Source: Proteobacteria bacterium SPGG2
GTDB lineage: Bacteria > Pseudomonadota > Gammaproteobacteria > Acidiferrobacterales > SPGG2
Length of the DNA stretch: 5,548 nt
Reading direction: 5' to 3'
Assembly (NCBI GenBank): GCA_001643475.1
Contig: LXTK01000177.1
Location: 559-6,106 of the forward strand
The notes below the pieces were generated by a model. The model worked only from the letters and a program-made list of their open reading frames with translations. It did no database searches and was not told the DNA's origin. Positions within the stretch are counted from its first letter, which is position 1. The number at the start of each line of letters is the position of its first letter. Of this stretch, positions 1-5,548 are shown piece after piece. Position numbers and translations under genes: made by a program.

Positions 1-1
1 G

Positions 2-85
2 GTTGAACGCGACCACGCGGTCATGGCCGGTGTGGGCATTGCTTGGATCGTCGCCAAGTCCGGACGCATGTCCGTGGGGCGCTGA
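2..85 (+). CDS. 3' end of an unidentified gene (partial)
   Basis: Only the last 27 codons are present, in the frame that starts at base 2 and ends with TGA at 83-85. The tail contains a small hydrophobic stretch (AVMAGVGIAWIVA) followed by a basic end (KSGRMSVGR). This could be the final membrane helix of a transporter or other membrane protein with a cytoplasmic tail, but it is too short to identify. It does not resemble the C-terminus of PrmB, which often precedes aroC in gammaproteobacteria. The frame starting at base 3 is also open, to a TAG at 138-140, but its translation looks unlike a protein (rich in W, P and S). The assignment rests on the open frame and plausible composition only. 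Confidence 0.35.
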   Translation, partial: VERDHAVMAGVGIAWIVAKSGRMSVGR

Positions 86-124
86 TACCATCGAGTCTGT
101 CGAAACAAATTCGGTTTATCCTTT

Positions 125-153
125 TTGTGTAGAGCCCTAGCATCCGCTAACAT
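125..153 (+). promoter_or_regulatory. Weak candidate promoter for aroC
   Basis: The 74 bases between the upstream stop codon and aroC hold no clear hairpin and no Shine-Dalgarno sequence. The best sigma70-like match is TTGTGT (125-130, 3 of 6 to TTGACA), 17 bases, then TAACAT (148-153, 4 of 6 to TATAAT). Transcription would then begin close to the aroC ATG at 160, giving an almost leaderless mRNA. Matches this weak arise by chance, and aroC may instead be read from further upstream. Confidence 0.2.
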
Positions 154-159
154 CAACCC

Positions 160-1263
160 ATGTCTGGAAATACCTTTGGCAAGTTGTTCTCGGTTACGAC
201 CTTTGGCGAGAGTCACGGCAAGGCCTTGGGTTGTGTGGTCGACGGCTGTCCGCCAGGGCTTGAGTTGTCGGAAGCCGACATTCAACCGGATCTCGATCGG
301 CGCCGGCCGGGAAAGACGCGCTACACGACCCAACGTCGGGAAGAGGATAGGGTGGAAATCCTATCCGGTGTGTTCGAAGGGCAAACGACTGGTACGCCTA
401 TCGGATTGATTGTTCACAATACCGATGCCCGGCCTAAGGATTACTCCAAGATCATGGATCGCTTTCGGCCGGGGCATGCCGACTATGTGTATCAACAAAA
501 GTATGGTATCCGCGACTATCGCGGCGGCGGTCGTGCCTCGGCGCGCGAAACCACAATGCGGGTCGCCGCCGGCGCCATTGCAAAAAAATATTTGCACCTA
601 CGTTACGGCACGACCATCCGCGGCTATCTTGCCCAGCTCGGCCCGATAAAAGCCGAAAACCTTGACTGGGACGAAGTCGAGCGCAATCCTTTCTTTTGTC
701 CGGATGCCGGCAAGGTAAAGGAAATGGAGTCTTACATAGATAAGCTGCGCAAAGACGGCGATTCCATTGGGGCCCGCATCAACGTCATTGCCAGCGGCGT
801 GCCGGTGGGTTTGGGTGAGCCCGTTTTCGACAAACTAGACGCCGAGATCGCGCGCGCCTTAATCAGCATTAACGCGGTTAAGGGTGTGGAGATCGGTGCC
901 GGTTTTGCTTCCATCGAACAGCGGGGTAGTGAACACCGCGACGAGATGACCCCGGACGGATTTCTAAGCAATGATGCCGGCGGTATTCTCGGCGGTATTT
1001 CTACTGGCCAAGATATCGTTGCGAGTATTGCGCTTAAGCCAACCTCCAGTATCCGCATACCGGGACGCACCGTAAACGTAAACGGCGATCAGACCGATAT
1101 CGTTACCACCGGGCGCCACGACCCTTGCGTCGGCATCCGCGCCACACCGATTGCTGAGGCCATGCTTGCCATGGTGCTTATGGATCACGCGCTACGCCAC
1201 CGGGCACAAAATATCGATGTCGAAACGACATCATCGGTAAGCGCTTCAACCAAGAAGAACTAA
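160..1263 (+). CDS. aroC: Chorismate synthase
   Basis: The 367-residue product is the cytoplasmic enzyme that converts 5-enolpyruvylshikimate-3-phosphate to chorismate, the last shikimate-pathway step. The reaction needs reduced FMN, although there is no net redox change. All three family signatures are visible: GESHGKALGCVVDGCP at residues 16-31, GRASARETTMRVAAGAI starting at residue 124, and RHDPCVGIRATPIAEAM starting at R319. The two histidines regarded as catalytic in the family correspond to H19 (GESHG) and H106 (FRPGHADY). Length is close to the E. coli enzyme (about 361), and similarity is evident from the first residues (MSGNTFGKLFSVTTFGESHG), which fixes the ATG at 160. No Shine-Dalgarno sequence precedes it. 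The last 20 or so residues are a polar, Ser/Thr/Lys-rich tail, variable in the family. The gene converges on the minus-strand unit downstream with only 19 bases between stops and no terminator hairpin visible. Confidence 0.98.
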   Translation: MSGNTFGKLFSVTTFGESHGKALGCVVDGCPPGLELSEADIQPDLDRRRPGKTRYTTQRREEDRVEILSGVFEGQTTGTPIGLIVHNTDARPKDYSKIMDRFRPGHADYVYQQKYGIRDYRGGGRASARETTMRVAAGAIAKKYLHLRYGTTIRGYLAQLGPIKAENLDWDEVERNPFFCPDAGKVKEMESYIDKLRKDGDSIGARINVIASGVPVGLGEPVFDKLDAEIARALISINAVKGVEIGAGFASIEQRGSEHRDEMTPDGFLSNDAGGILGGISTGQDIVASIALKPTSSIRIPGRTVNVNGDQTDIVTTGRHDPCVGIRATPIAEAMLAMVLMDHALRHRAQNIDVETTSSVSASTKKN

Positions 1264-1282
1264 GACTTGTCCCGGTGAGGTA

Positions 1283-1717
1283 TTAGGCGAGATGTTTAAA
1301 ACGTCGATAGCGGAAATTATCTAGCTGAATGACATCCGCTTTCGGGGGTTCGTCGGTCGCGTGTTTGGCTTGTCGCTTCTCCCGGTTTTCCTGCCCGTCT
1401 TCTTTACAAAACGCCTGGTCAACGGCGGTGCACAACGCGTCAATCAACTGATACGCATCGACATCGGTTTGTGGCGAACGCAATACCTTAAGCCGTATCG
1501 GCGTCATGGCGCTGAAGGTGGGTTTTCGTTCAACCGGATCGGTCAAGTGGCGACAGCCGTTCTCTAGATAGATGGCCTTTATGAGTTCCGTCATTAACTC
1601 GTGGTGTAGCGGTGAGCACTCGAACACATCCCGGGCGCCGGTGGCAGACGGGTTCACCGGCACCTGATGATAGCCGAGATACTCCTCGAGATGTTGCAAT
1701 AGCTGTTTGAAATTCAT
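1283..1717 (-). CDS. Unknown 144-residue protein coupled to the LysR gene
   Basis: I do not recognise this family. The reading frame is supported by its position: its ATG overlaps the stop of the LysR gene in an ATGA (1714-1717), typical of translational coupling in one operon, and it ends 19 bases from the convergent aroC. A purine-rich AAAGAAGA shortly upstream of the ATG may serve as a weak ribosome site. The protein is soluble in composition, with no signal peptide or membrane segment. Residues 1-100 look folded, with likely helices at 1-16, 36-52 and 85-104. Residues 105-127 are highly charged and probably disordered (EDGQENREKRQAKHATDEPP). The end is a short hydrophobic then basic segment (DVIQLDNFRYRRFKHLA). 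Four cysteines (C34, C55, C96, C104) are scattered without a metal-site pattern. Codon use resembles the neighbours. A role linked to the regulator is possible but is inferred from position alone. Confidence 0.75.
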   Translation of the reverse strand: MNFKQLLQHLEEYLGYHQVPVNPSATGARDVFECSPLHHELMTELIKAIYLENGCRHLTDPVERKPTFSAMTPIRLKVLRSPQTDVDAYQLIDALCTAVDQAFCKEDGQENREKRQAKHATDEPPKADVIQLDNFRYRRFKHLA

Positions 1718-2586
1718 GACGCGTCTTCTTTAATCGTGGCAATCATGGCCCGGCCCGCGTTCGATAAGGTGCGGGCACGGTGCAAGACAATACCCAATTC
1801 GCGCCGAATGTGCACGCGATCAATGTGAACTACTTTCAGCTCATCGTCAATCATGGTGCGTGGCAGCGCACTCCAGCCGAGGCCAATGCCGGCCAGCATC
1901 CTTAATACCTCTAGGTAATTAGTTGACATGACGACATTGAGTTCATGGCGTATGGGCGCGAGTGCGGCCAGAACAATCTCACGGGTATAAGTGCCAGGGC
2001 CGGGTAAGATAGCCGGGTACCCGACCAAATTGGTGGGCTTGATCCGTGTTCGCCGGGCCAGTGGATGCGATCGCCCGACAACGATCTCGAGTGGATCGTC
2101 CCAGACTCGGACACGCTCGATATTGGCATAGTCCCTAGGGGGGAGCGTAACCACCGCCAGTTCAAGCTGCCCTTGCTGAATCGCCGCGCAGGCGACTTCG
2201 GAGTCCATGAAGTGTAGGTCCAGGCTCACTGCTGGATAGGCCTCGCGGAAGCGCTTTAGCACTGTGGGTAGACGGTGTAGGCCTACATGATGGCTAGTCG
2301 CCATGGATAGTTCACCGCTGACCGGCCCCGATTGCGCCGGCAGACTGCGCTTGGCATCCTCGACTTGACTCAGGATTGTCTGCGCGCGGACCAGTAGCGT
2401 GCGCCCGGCCTCCGTCAAGTGAATACCGCGCCCGATGCGGTCGAATAACCGCGTCCCGAGCTCGGTCTCAAGGGTGCCAATGCGCTTGCTGACCGCCGGT
2501 TGGGTCAGGTAGATTTGCGCTGCCGCCCGTGTGAATGAGCCAGTTTCGGCAACGGCCACGAAGGCGCGCAAGGCCTCAAAGTCCAT
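1714..2586 (-). CDS. LysR-type transcriptional regulator, candidate regulator of leuCDB
   Basis: The 290-residue product has the standard LysR layout. An N-terminal winged helix-turn-helix covers about residues 1-60, with the recognition region around residues 17-40 (SFTRAAAQIYLTQPAVSKRI) and the typical continuation LETELGTRLFDR. A linker helix lies at about 60-88, and a periplasmic-binding-protein-like effector domain from about 90 to the end begins ELSMATSHHVGLHRLPTVL. Length is normal for the family. The ATG at 2584-2586 puts the helix-turn-helix at the usual distance from the N-terminus; no good Shine-Dalgarno sequence precedes it. The gene is transcribed away from leuC across a 93-base gap, the classic LysR arrangement, and a LysR gene also lies beside leuC in Pseudomonas. 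Regulation of leuCDB and of itself is therefore likely, but target and effector are inferred; a leucine-pathway intermediate is a reasonable guess. It is not obviously LeuO, the enterobacterial regulator near leuABCD. Confidence 0.93.
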   Translation of the reverse strand: MDFEALRAFVAVAETGSFTRAAAQIYLTQPAVSKRIGTLETELGTRLFDRIGRGIHLTEAGRTLLVRAQTILSQVEDAKRSLPAQSGPVSGELSMATSHHVGLHRLPTVLKRFREAYPAVSLDLHFMDSEVACAAIQQGQLELAVVTLPPRDYANIERVRVWDDPLEIVVGRSHPLARRTRIKPTNLVGYPAILPGPGTYTREIVLAALAPIRHELNVVMSTNYLEVLRMLAGIGLGWSALPRTMIDDELKVVHIDRVHIRRELGIVLHRARTLSNAGRAMIATIKEDAS

Positions 2587-2591
2587 AATGA

Positions 2592-2608
2592 ATAGGAATC
2601 GATCCTAT
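2592..2608. promoter_or_regulatory. Inverted repeat, candidate LysR operator
   Basis: ATAGGA (2592-2597) and TCCTAT (2603-2608) form perfect 6-base arms around ATCGA. The interrupted dyad has the size and form of LysR recognition sites, although the canonical T-N11-A spacing is not exact: the outer T and A are 13 bases apart. It lies 6 bases before the lysR start codon and about 70 bases before leuC. Binding by the divergent LysR protein is inferred. Confidence 0.45.
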
Positions 2609-2609
2609 G

Positions 2610-2634
2610 ATAAATATGAATTGGAGTTATTTAT
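2610..2634. promoter_or_regulatory. AT-rich inverted repeat, candidate second LysR site
   Basis: ATAAATA (2610-2616) and TATTTAT (2628-2634) are perfect 7-base arms separated by 11 bases. The centre (2622) is 22 bases, about two helical turns, from the centre of the dyad at 2592-2608, so both would face the same side of the helix, as paired LysR recognition and activation sites commonly do. The right arm overlaps the proposed lysR -10 element, which would suit autorepression. Low complexity makes a chance repeat possible. Confidence 0.3.
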
Positions 2635-2648
2635 ACAGCTCAAATAGT
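2621..2648 (+). promoter_or_regulatory. Weak candidate promoter for leuCDB
   Basis: TTGGAG (2621-2626, 3 of 6 to TTGACA) and AATAGT (2643-2648, 4 of 6 to TATAAT) are 16 bases apart. Transcription would start around 2655, placing the dyad at 2592-2608 at roughly -63 to -47, where LysR activators often bind. The poor match would suit an activator-dependent promoter. TATACA at 2632-2637 is an alternative -10 but has no recognisable -35. Confidence 0.25.
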
Positions 2649-2658
2649 CTAACCACAA
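2630..2658 (-). promoter_or_regulatory. Candidate sigma70 promoter for lysR
   Basis: Read on the minus strand, TTGTGG (2658-2653, 3 of 6 to TTGACA) is followed after 17 bases by TATAAA (2635-2630, 5 of 6 to TATAAT). Transcription would start near 2622-2624, giving a leader of about 36-38 bases that includes the dyad at 2592-2608. The good -10 and ideal spacing make this the best promoter match in the divergent region. Confidence 0.4.
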
Positions 2659-2679
2659 CACCTGATCGGTAATGCCCGC

Positions 2680-4086
2680 ATGACTGGAAAGACGCTGTAC
2701 GACAAGGTTTGGGATGCCCATGTGGTTCGCAGCGATCCCGATGGCACCACCTTACTCTATATAGATCGCCACCTAATCCATGAAGTGACCTCACCGCAGG
2801 CGTTCGAGGGCCTGCGGCTGGCCAACCGCCGGCCTTGGCGCATCGATGCCGCCCTGGCGGTGGCCGATCACAACGTGCCGACGACGGATCGTAGTCAGGG
2901 TATCGACGACCCGGTTTCACGCATACAGGTCGAGACCTTGGACAGCAACTGCCAGGAGTACGGCATTACTGAGTTCGATATGAACGATCTTCGCCAAGGC
3001 ATTGTGCACGTTATCGGCCCCGAGCAAGGCGCCACCTTGCCCGGCATGACTGTGGTGTGTGGTGACTCGCACACCTCTACGCACGGTGCCTTTGGTGCCC
3101 TGGCTTTCGGTATCGGCACCTCCGAGGTCGAACACGTGCTGGCGACGCAATGCTTGATTCAGAAGAAATCCGGCAACATGCGCATCATCGTCAACAATCA
3201 AGTGGGTGCGGGTGTAACCGGTAAGGATATTGTGCTTGCGGTGATTGGCGAAATCGGTGTGGCTGGGGGTGCCGGGCATACGCTGGAATTCGCTGGCGAC
3301 GCCATCCGCGCCTTGTCTATGGAAGGCCGCATGACCGTTTGCAACATGAGCATCGAAGCGGGTGCGCGTGCGGGCTTGATTGCAGCCGACGACAAGACAA
3401 TAGAGTATGTGCACGGTCGTCCGTTTGCGCCCAAAGGCAGACTTTGGGAACAAGCGGTGCAGGCATGGCAGGATCTAAAGAGCGACGACGACGCCGTATT
3501 CGACCATACCGTACATGTCGATGCCACTACCATTAAACCGCAAGTGACCTGGGGTACGTCACCAGAAATGGTGGTACCGGTAGACGGTCGTGTGCCCGAC
3601 CCGGAAGAAGAAGGCGACGTGATCAAGCGCGAAGGCATGCAGCGCGCACTTGAATACATGGGCCTACAGCCCGGCATGGCGGTAGAAGATATTCCGCTCG
3701 ACAAGGTATTTATCGGCTCTTGCACCAATGCGCGCATTGAAGACCTCCGTGCCGCGGCCGATGTCATTCGCGGCCACAAGGTTGCCGCCAGTCTCAAGCA
3801 GGCGATGGTGGTGCCGGGGTCGGGATTGGTGAAACAGCAAGCTGAATCTGAAGGTTTGGATAAAATCTTCCGCGAGGCGGGATTCGAGTGGCGCGAACCC
3901 GGTTGTTCCATGTGCTTGGCCATGAACGACGACCGGCTAGAGAGCGGTGAGCGTTGCGCATCGACCTCGAATCGCAACTTCGAGGGTCGACAAGGGCAGG
4001 GCGGACGTACTCATCTGGTGAGTCCGGCCATGGCCGCCGCCGCGGCGATCGCCGGCCATTTTGTCGACGTCCGAGAGTGGAACTAA
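2680..4086 (+). CDS. leuC: 3-isopropylmalate dehydratase large subunit
   Basis: The 468-residue product is the large, iron-sulfur subunit of isopropylmalate isomerase, which with LeuD interconverts 2-isopropylmalate and 3-isopropylmalate through a dehydration-rehydration step in leucine synthesis. It belongs to the aconitase superfamily. The three ligands of the 4Fe-4S cluster are visible: C348 in IGSCTNARIEDLRAAA, and C409 and C412 in PGCSMCLAMN. Other family blocks include LLYIDRHLIHEVTSPQAFEGLR near the N-terminus, VCGDSHTSTHGAFGALAFGIGTSEVEHVLATQ in the middle, and ERCASTSNRNFEGRQGQGGRTHLVSPAMAAAAA near the end. Length matches E. coli LeuC (466). The ATG at 2680 is chosen because the protein then begins MTGKTLYDKVWDAHVV, like other LeuC proteins; only weak ribosome-site character (CGGTAA) precedes it. 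Its TAA overlaps the leuD ATG by one base, so the two subunits are probably made in a coupled way. Confidence 0.98.
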   Translation: MTGKTLYDKVWDAHVVRSDPDGTTLLYIDRHLIHEVTSPQAFEGLRLANRRPWRIDAALAVADHNVPTTDRSQGIDDPVSRIQVETLDSNCQEYGITEFDMNDLRQGIVHVIGPEQGATLPGMTVVCGDSHTSTHGAFGALAFGIGTSEVEHVLATQCLIQKKSGNMRIIVNNQVGAGVTGKDIVLAVIGEIGVAGGAGHTLEFAGDAIRALSMEGRMTVCNMSIEAGARAGLIAADDKTIEYVHGRPFAPKGRLWEQAVQAWQDLKSDDDAVFDHTVHVDATTIKPQVTWGTSPEMVVPVDGRVPDPEEEGDVIKREGMQRALEYMGLQPGMAVEDIPLDKVFIGSCTNARIEDLRAAADVIRGHKVAASLKQAMVVPGSGLVKQQAESEGLDKIFREAGFEWREPGCSMCLAMNDDRLESGERCASTSNRNFEGRQGQGGRTHLVSPAMAAAAAIAGHFVDVREWN

Positions 4087-4724
4087 TGCAGAAATTCGAA
4101 AAGCTGACTGGACTTGTGGTGCCCCTAGATCGATCGAATGTCGATACCGACGCAATTATTCCAAAGCAGTTTCTGAAATCGATTCATCGTACTGGGTTTG
4201 GTCCCAACCTATTCGACGCCTGGCGCTATTTAGATCATGGTGAACTGGGTATGGACAATAGCAAGCGTCCATTGAATCCGGATTTTGTACTGAATGACGA
4301 GCGCTATCAGGGCGTACAGATCTTGATTGCGCGTGCCAACTTCGGCTGTGGTTCTTCGCGCGAGCACGCAGTGTGGGCATTACAGGACTACGGCATACGT
4401 GCGGTGGTGGCGCCAAGCTTCGCCGATATCTTTTACAACAACTGTTTCAAGAACGGCATGTTGCCGGTGGTATTAGAAGAGAATGGGATGGATCAGTTAT
4501 TCAAAGAGACCGAGGCAAAACTGGGCTACAGCTTGGATATCGATTTGTCGGCGCAGACGGTGACGACACCGGATGGCGACGTGTTTAAGTTCGATGTCGA
4601 TGGATTTCGTAAGCGGTGCCTGTCGGATGGCCTCGACGATATCGGCCTTACCTTGCAACATCGACAAGACATCGAAGCCTACGAGCAACGTCGACGTAGC
4701 GAAGCACTCTGGCTATTTCCATGA
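4086..4724 (+). CDS. leuD: 3-isopropylmalate dehydratase small subunit
   Basis: The 212-residue product is the small (swivel-domain) subunit of isopropylmalate isomerase and forms the active enzyme with LeuC. The N-terminal family block VVPLDRSNVDTDAIIPKQFLKSI begins around residue 11. The substrate-binding block NFGCGSSREHAVWALQDYGIRAVVAPSFADIFYNNCFKNG begins at N85, with the GSSREHA loop at residues 89-95 that in the family contacts the substrate carboxylates. Length is usual for bacterial LeuD (about 200-215). The open frame extends upstream into leuC, but the ATG at 4086 is the right start: homology begins there, it sits in the TAATG junction with leuC, and a GAGAG stretch lies at a suitable distance before it. 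The C-terminal end (EAYEQRRRSEALWLFP) is typical of the proteobacterial type. Confidence 0.98.
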   Translation: MQKFEKLTGLVVPLDRSNVDTDAIIPKQFLKSIHRTGFGPNLFDAWRYLDHGELGMDNSKRPLNPDFVLNDERYQGVQILIARANFGCGSSREHAVWALQDYGIRAVVAPSFADIFYNNCFKNGMLPVVLEENGMDQLFKETEAKLGYSLDIDLSAQTVTTPDGDVFKFDVDGFRKRCLSDGLDDIGLTLQHRQDIEAYEQRRRSEALWLFP

Positions 4725-4764
4725 GGCACGCTTTGCATTCAACTCCTTTCGTGTAACGCCAATC

Positions 4765-5548
4765 ATGACGAAGAAGATAGCGATGCTACCGGGCGACGGT
4801 ATCGGGCCGGAGATCGTCGCCGAAGCGGTGAAGGTATTAGAGTGTCTGCGCCAAGATCACGGCCTTGATATAGAGCTCGAGCATGCAGCCGTGGGCGGTG
4901 CCGCCTACGATGCCTATGGCACGACGCTACCCAACGAAACGTTGGCGTTGGCGCGCGCGGCTGATGCCATATTGTTGGGCGCCGTTGGTGGGCCTAAATG
5001 GGATCAACTCGATACCGCCTTGCGACCGGAAAAGGCATTGTTACGCCTACGTTCGGAGCTGGTGTTGTTTTCGAACCTACGCCCAACCATTTTGTACCCG
5101 CAACTCGCCGATGCATCGAGTTTGAAGGCAGAGGTAGTCGCCGATCTCGACGTCATGATCGTGCGCGAACTCATCGGCGGGATTTATTTTGGTCAGCCGC
5201 GCGGTGTGCGTATGCTCGAGAATGGTGAACGCCAAGGTTACAACACGCTTGTTTATTCGGAGTCTGAGATCAAGCGCATTGCCCACTCCGCCTTTCGTAT
5301 CGCCGGCAAGCGTAGCGGCAGGCTGTGTTCGGTTGACAAGGCCAACGTGCTCGAGAGCAGTGTATTGTGGCGCGAAGTGGTGACTGAGCTAGGTAGCGAG
5401 TATCCTGATGTGACCTTGAGTCATATGTATGTCGACAATGCAGCTATGCAACTGGTGAGGGCGCCCAAGCAATTCGATGTTATCGTTACCGGTAATATGT
5501 TTGGCGACATCCTATCCGATGCCGCCGCCATGTTGACTGGCTCCATCG
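4765..5548 (+). CDS. leuB: 3-isopropylmalate dehydrogenase (partial, 3' end beyond window)
   Basis: The first 261 residues are present with no stop before the window edge; LeuB is normally about 355-365 residues. The enzyme oxidises and decarboxylates 3-isopropylmalate with NAD+, leading to 2-oxoisocaproate. The start MTKKIAMLPGDGIGPEIV is characteristic and fixes the ATG at 4765. Substrate and metal residues can be placed by comparison with Thermus LeuB: R96 and R106 (FSNLRP), R134 and Y141 (VRELIGGIYFGQPRG), K192 (SVDKANVLESS), D224 (MYVDNAAMQL), and D248 and D252 (GNMFGDILSD). The dehydrogenase family signature begins at N244 and runs into the window edge. Residue 253 is Ala where a Glu is usual after this Asp. 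The gene follows leuD by 40 bases with no hairpin, so it is probably co-transcribed. No Shine-Dalgarno sequence is visible. Confidence 0.97.
   Translation, partial: MTKKIAMLPGDGIGPEIVAEAVKVLECLRQDHGLDIELEHAAVGGAAYDAYGTTLPNETLALARAADAILLGAVGGPKWDQLDTALRPEKALLRLRSELVLFSNLRPTILYPQLADASSLKAEVVADLDVMIVRELIGGIYFGQPRGVRMLENGERQGYNTLVYSESEIKRIAHSAFRIAGKRSGRLCSVDKANVLESSVLWREVVTELGSEYPDVTLSHMYVDNAAMQLVRAPKQFDVIVTGNMFGDILSDAAAMLTGSI

Noticed and set aside
1264..1282. Bidirectional terminator between the convergent aroC and the unknown gene
   Set aside because: The 19-base gap contains no stem-loop or T-run, so no intrinsic terminator can be supported.
1361..1567. Open reading frame of 68 codons on the + strand opposite the unknown 144-residue gene
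   Set aside because: It lies wholly antisense to a better-supported gene coupled to lysR, with no ribosome site and no recognisable product.
2588..2647. Possible leucine leader peptide (19 codons, three Leu) controlling leuCDB by attenuation
   Set aside because: The leucine codons are not consecutive, there is no ribosome site, no terminator or antiterminator hairpin follows before leuC, and the likely promoters lie too far downstream to transcribe the whole frame.
3198..3977. Long open frame (259 codons) on the minus strand within leuC
   Set aside because: It is antisense to highly conserved leuC sequence, and its low-complexity, Ser/Pro/Ala-rich translation is typical of a shadow frame in GC-rich coding DNA.
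3954..4085. Extended LeuD start inside leuC giving a 256-residue protein
   Set aside because: The extra 44 residues have no LeuD similarity, while the ATG at 4086 gives the normal family N-terminus and a TAATG junction.
4743..4750. CTCCTTTC between leuD and leuB, resembling the anti-Shine-Dalgarno end of 16S rRNA
   Set aside because: There is no matching Shine-Dalgarno sequence at leuB for it to mask, and an 8-base match is easily due to chance.

Overview
This is an ordinary housekeeping amino-acid biosynthesis region, most likely from a gammaproteobacterium of moderately high GC. AroC, LeuC, LeuD and LeuB all resemble their proteobacterial counterparts along their whole length. A LysR-family gene divergent from leuC, as here, is an arrangement known from Pseudomonas and relatives. 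No mobile element, CRISPR array, tRNA, rRNA or clear intrinsic terminator was seen, and no gene looks broken.

Layout. Positions 2-85 carry the last 27 codons of an unidentified + strand gene. After a 74-base gap comes aroC (160-1263, +), chorismate synthase. Converging on it, 19 bases away, is a two-gene minus-strand unit: a LysR-type regulator (1714-2586) followed by an unrecognised 144-residue protein (1283-1717). The two overlap by four bases (ATGA). A 93-base divergent control region (2587-2679) separates lysR from leuC. It holds two inverted repeats with centres 22 bases apart and a plausible lysR promoter that overlaps one of them. Then come leuC (2680-4086), leuD (4086-4724, overlapping leuC by one base) and leuB (4765 to the window end, about 100 codons missing), all on the + strand.

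How the genes work together. LeuC and LeuD are the two subunits of isopropylmalate isomerase, and LeuB catalyses the next, oxidative step of leucine synthesis. LeuA is not in the window. The LysR protein is the obvious candidate regulator of leuCDB and of itself, by position and by the repeats, but this is inference. AroC belongs to the separate shikimate pathway and is probably just a neighbour.

No exciting new system is evident. The points most worth a second look are the unknown protein translationally coupled to the LysR gene and the organisation of the lysR-leuC control region.
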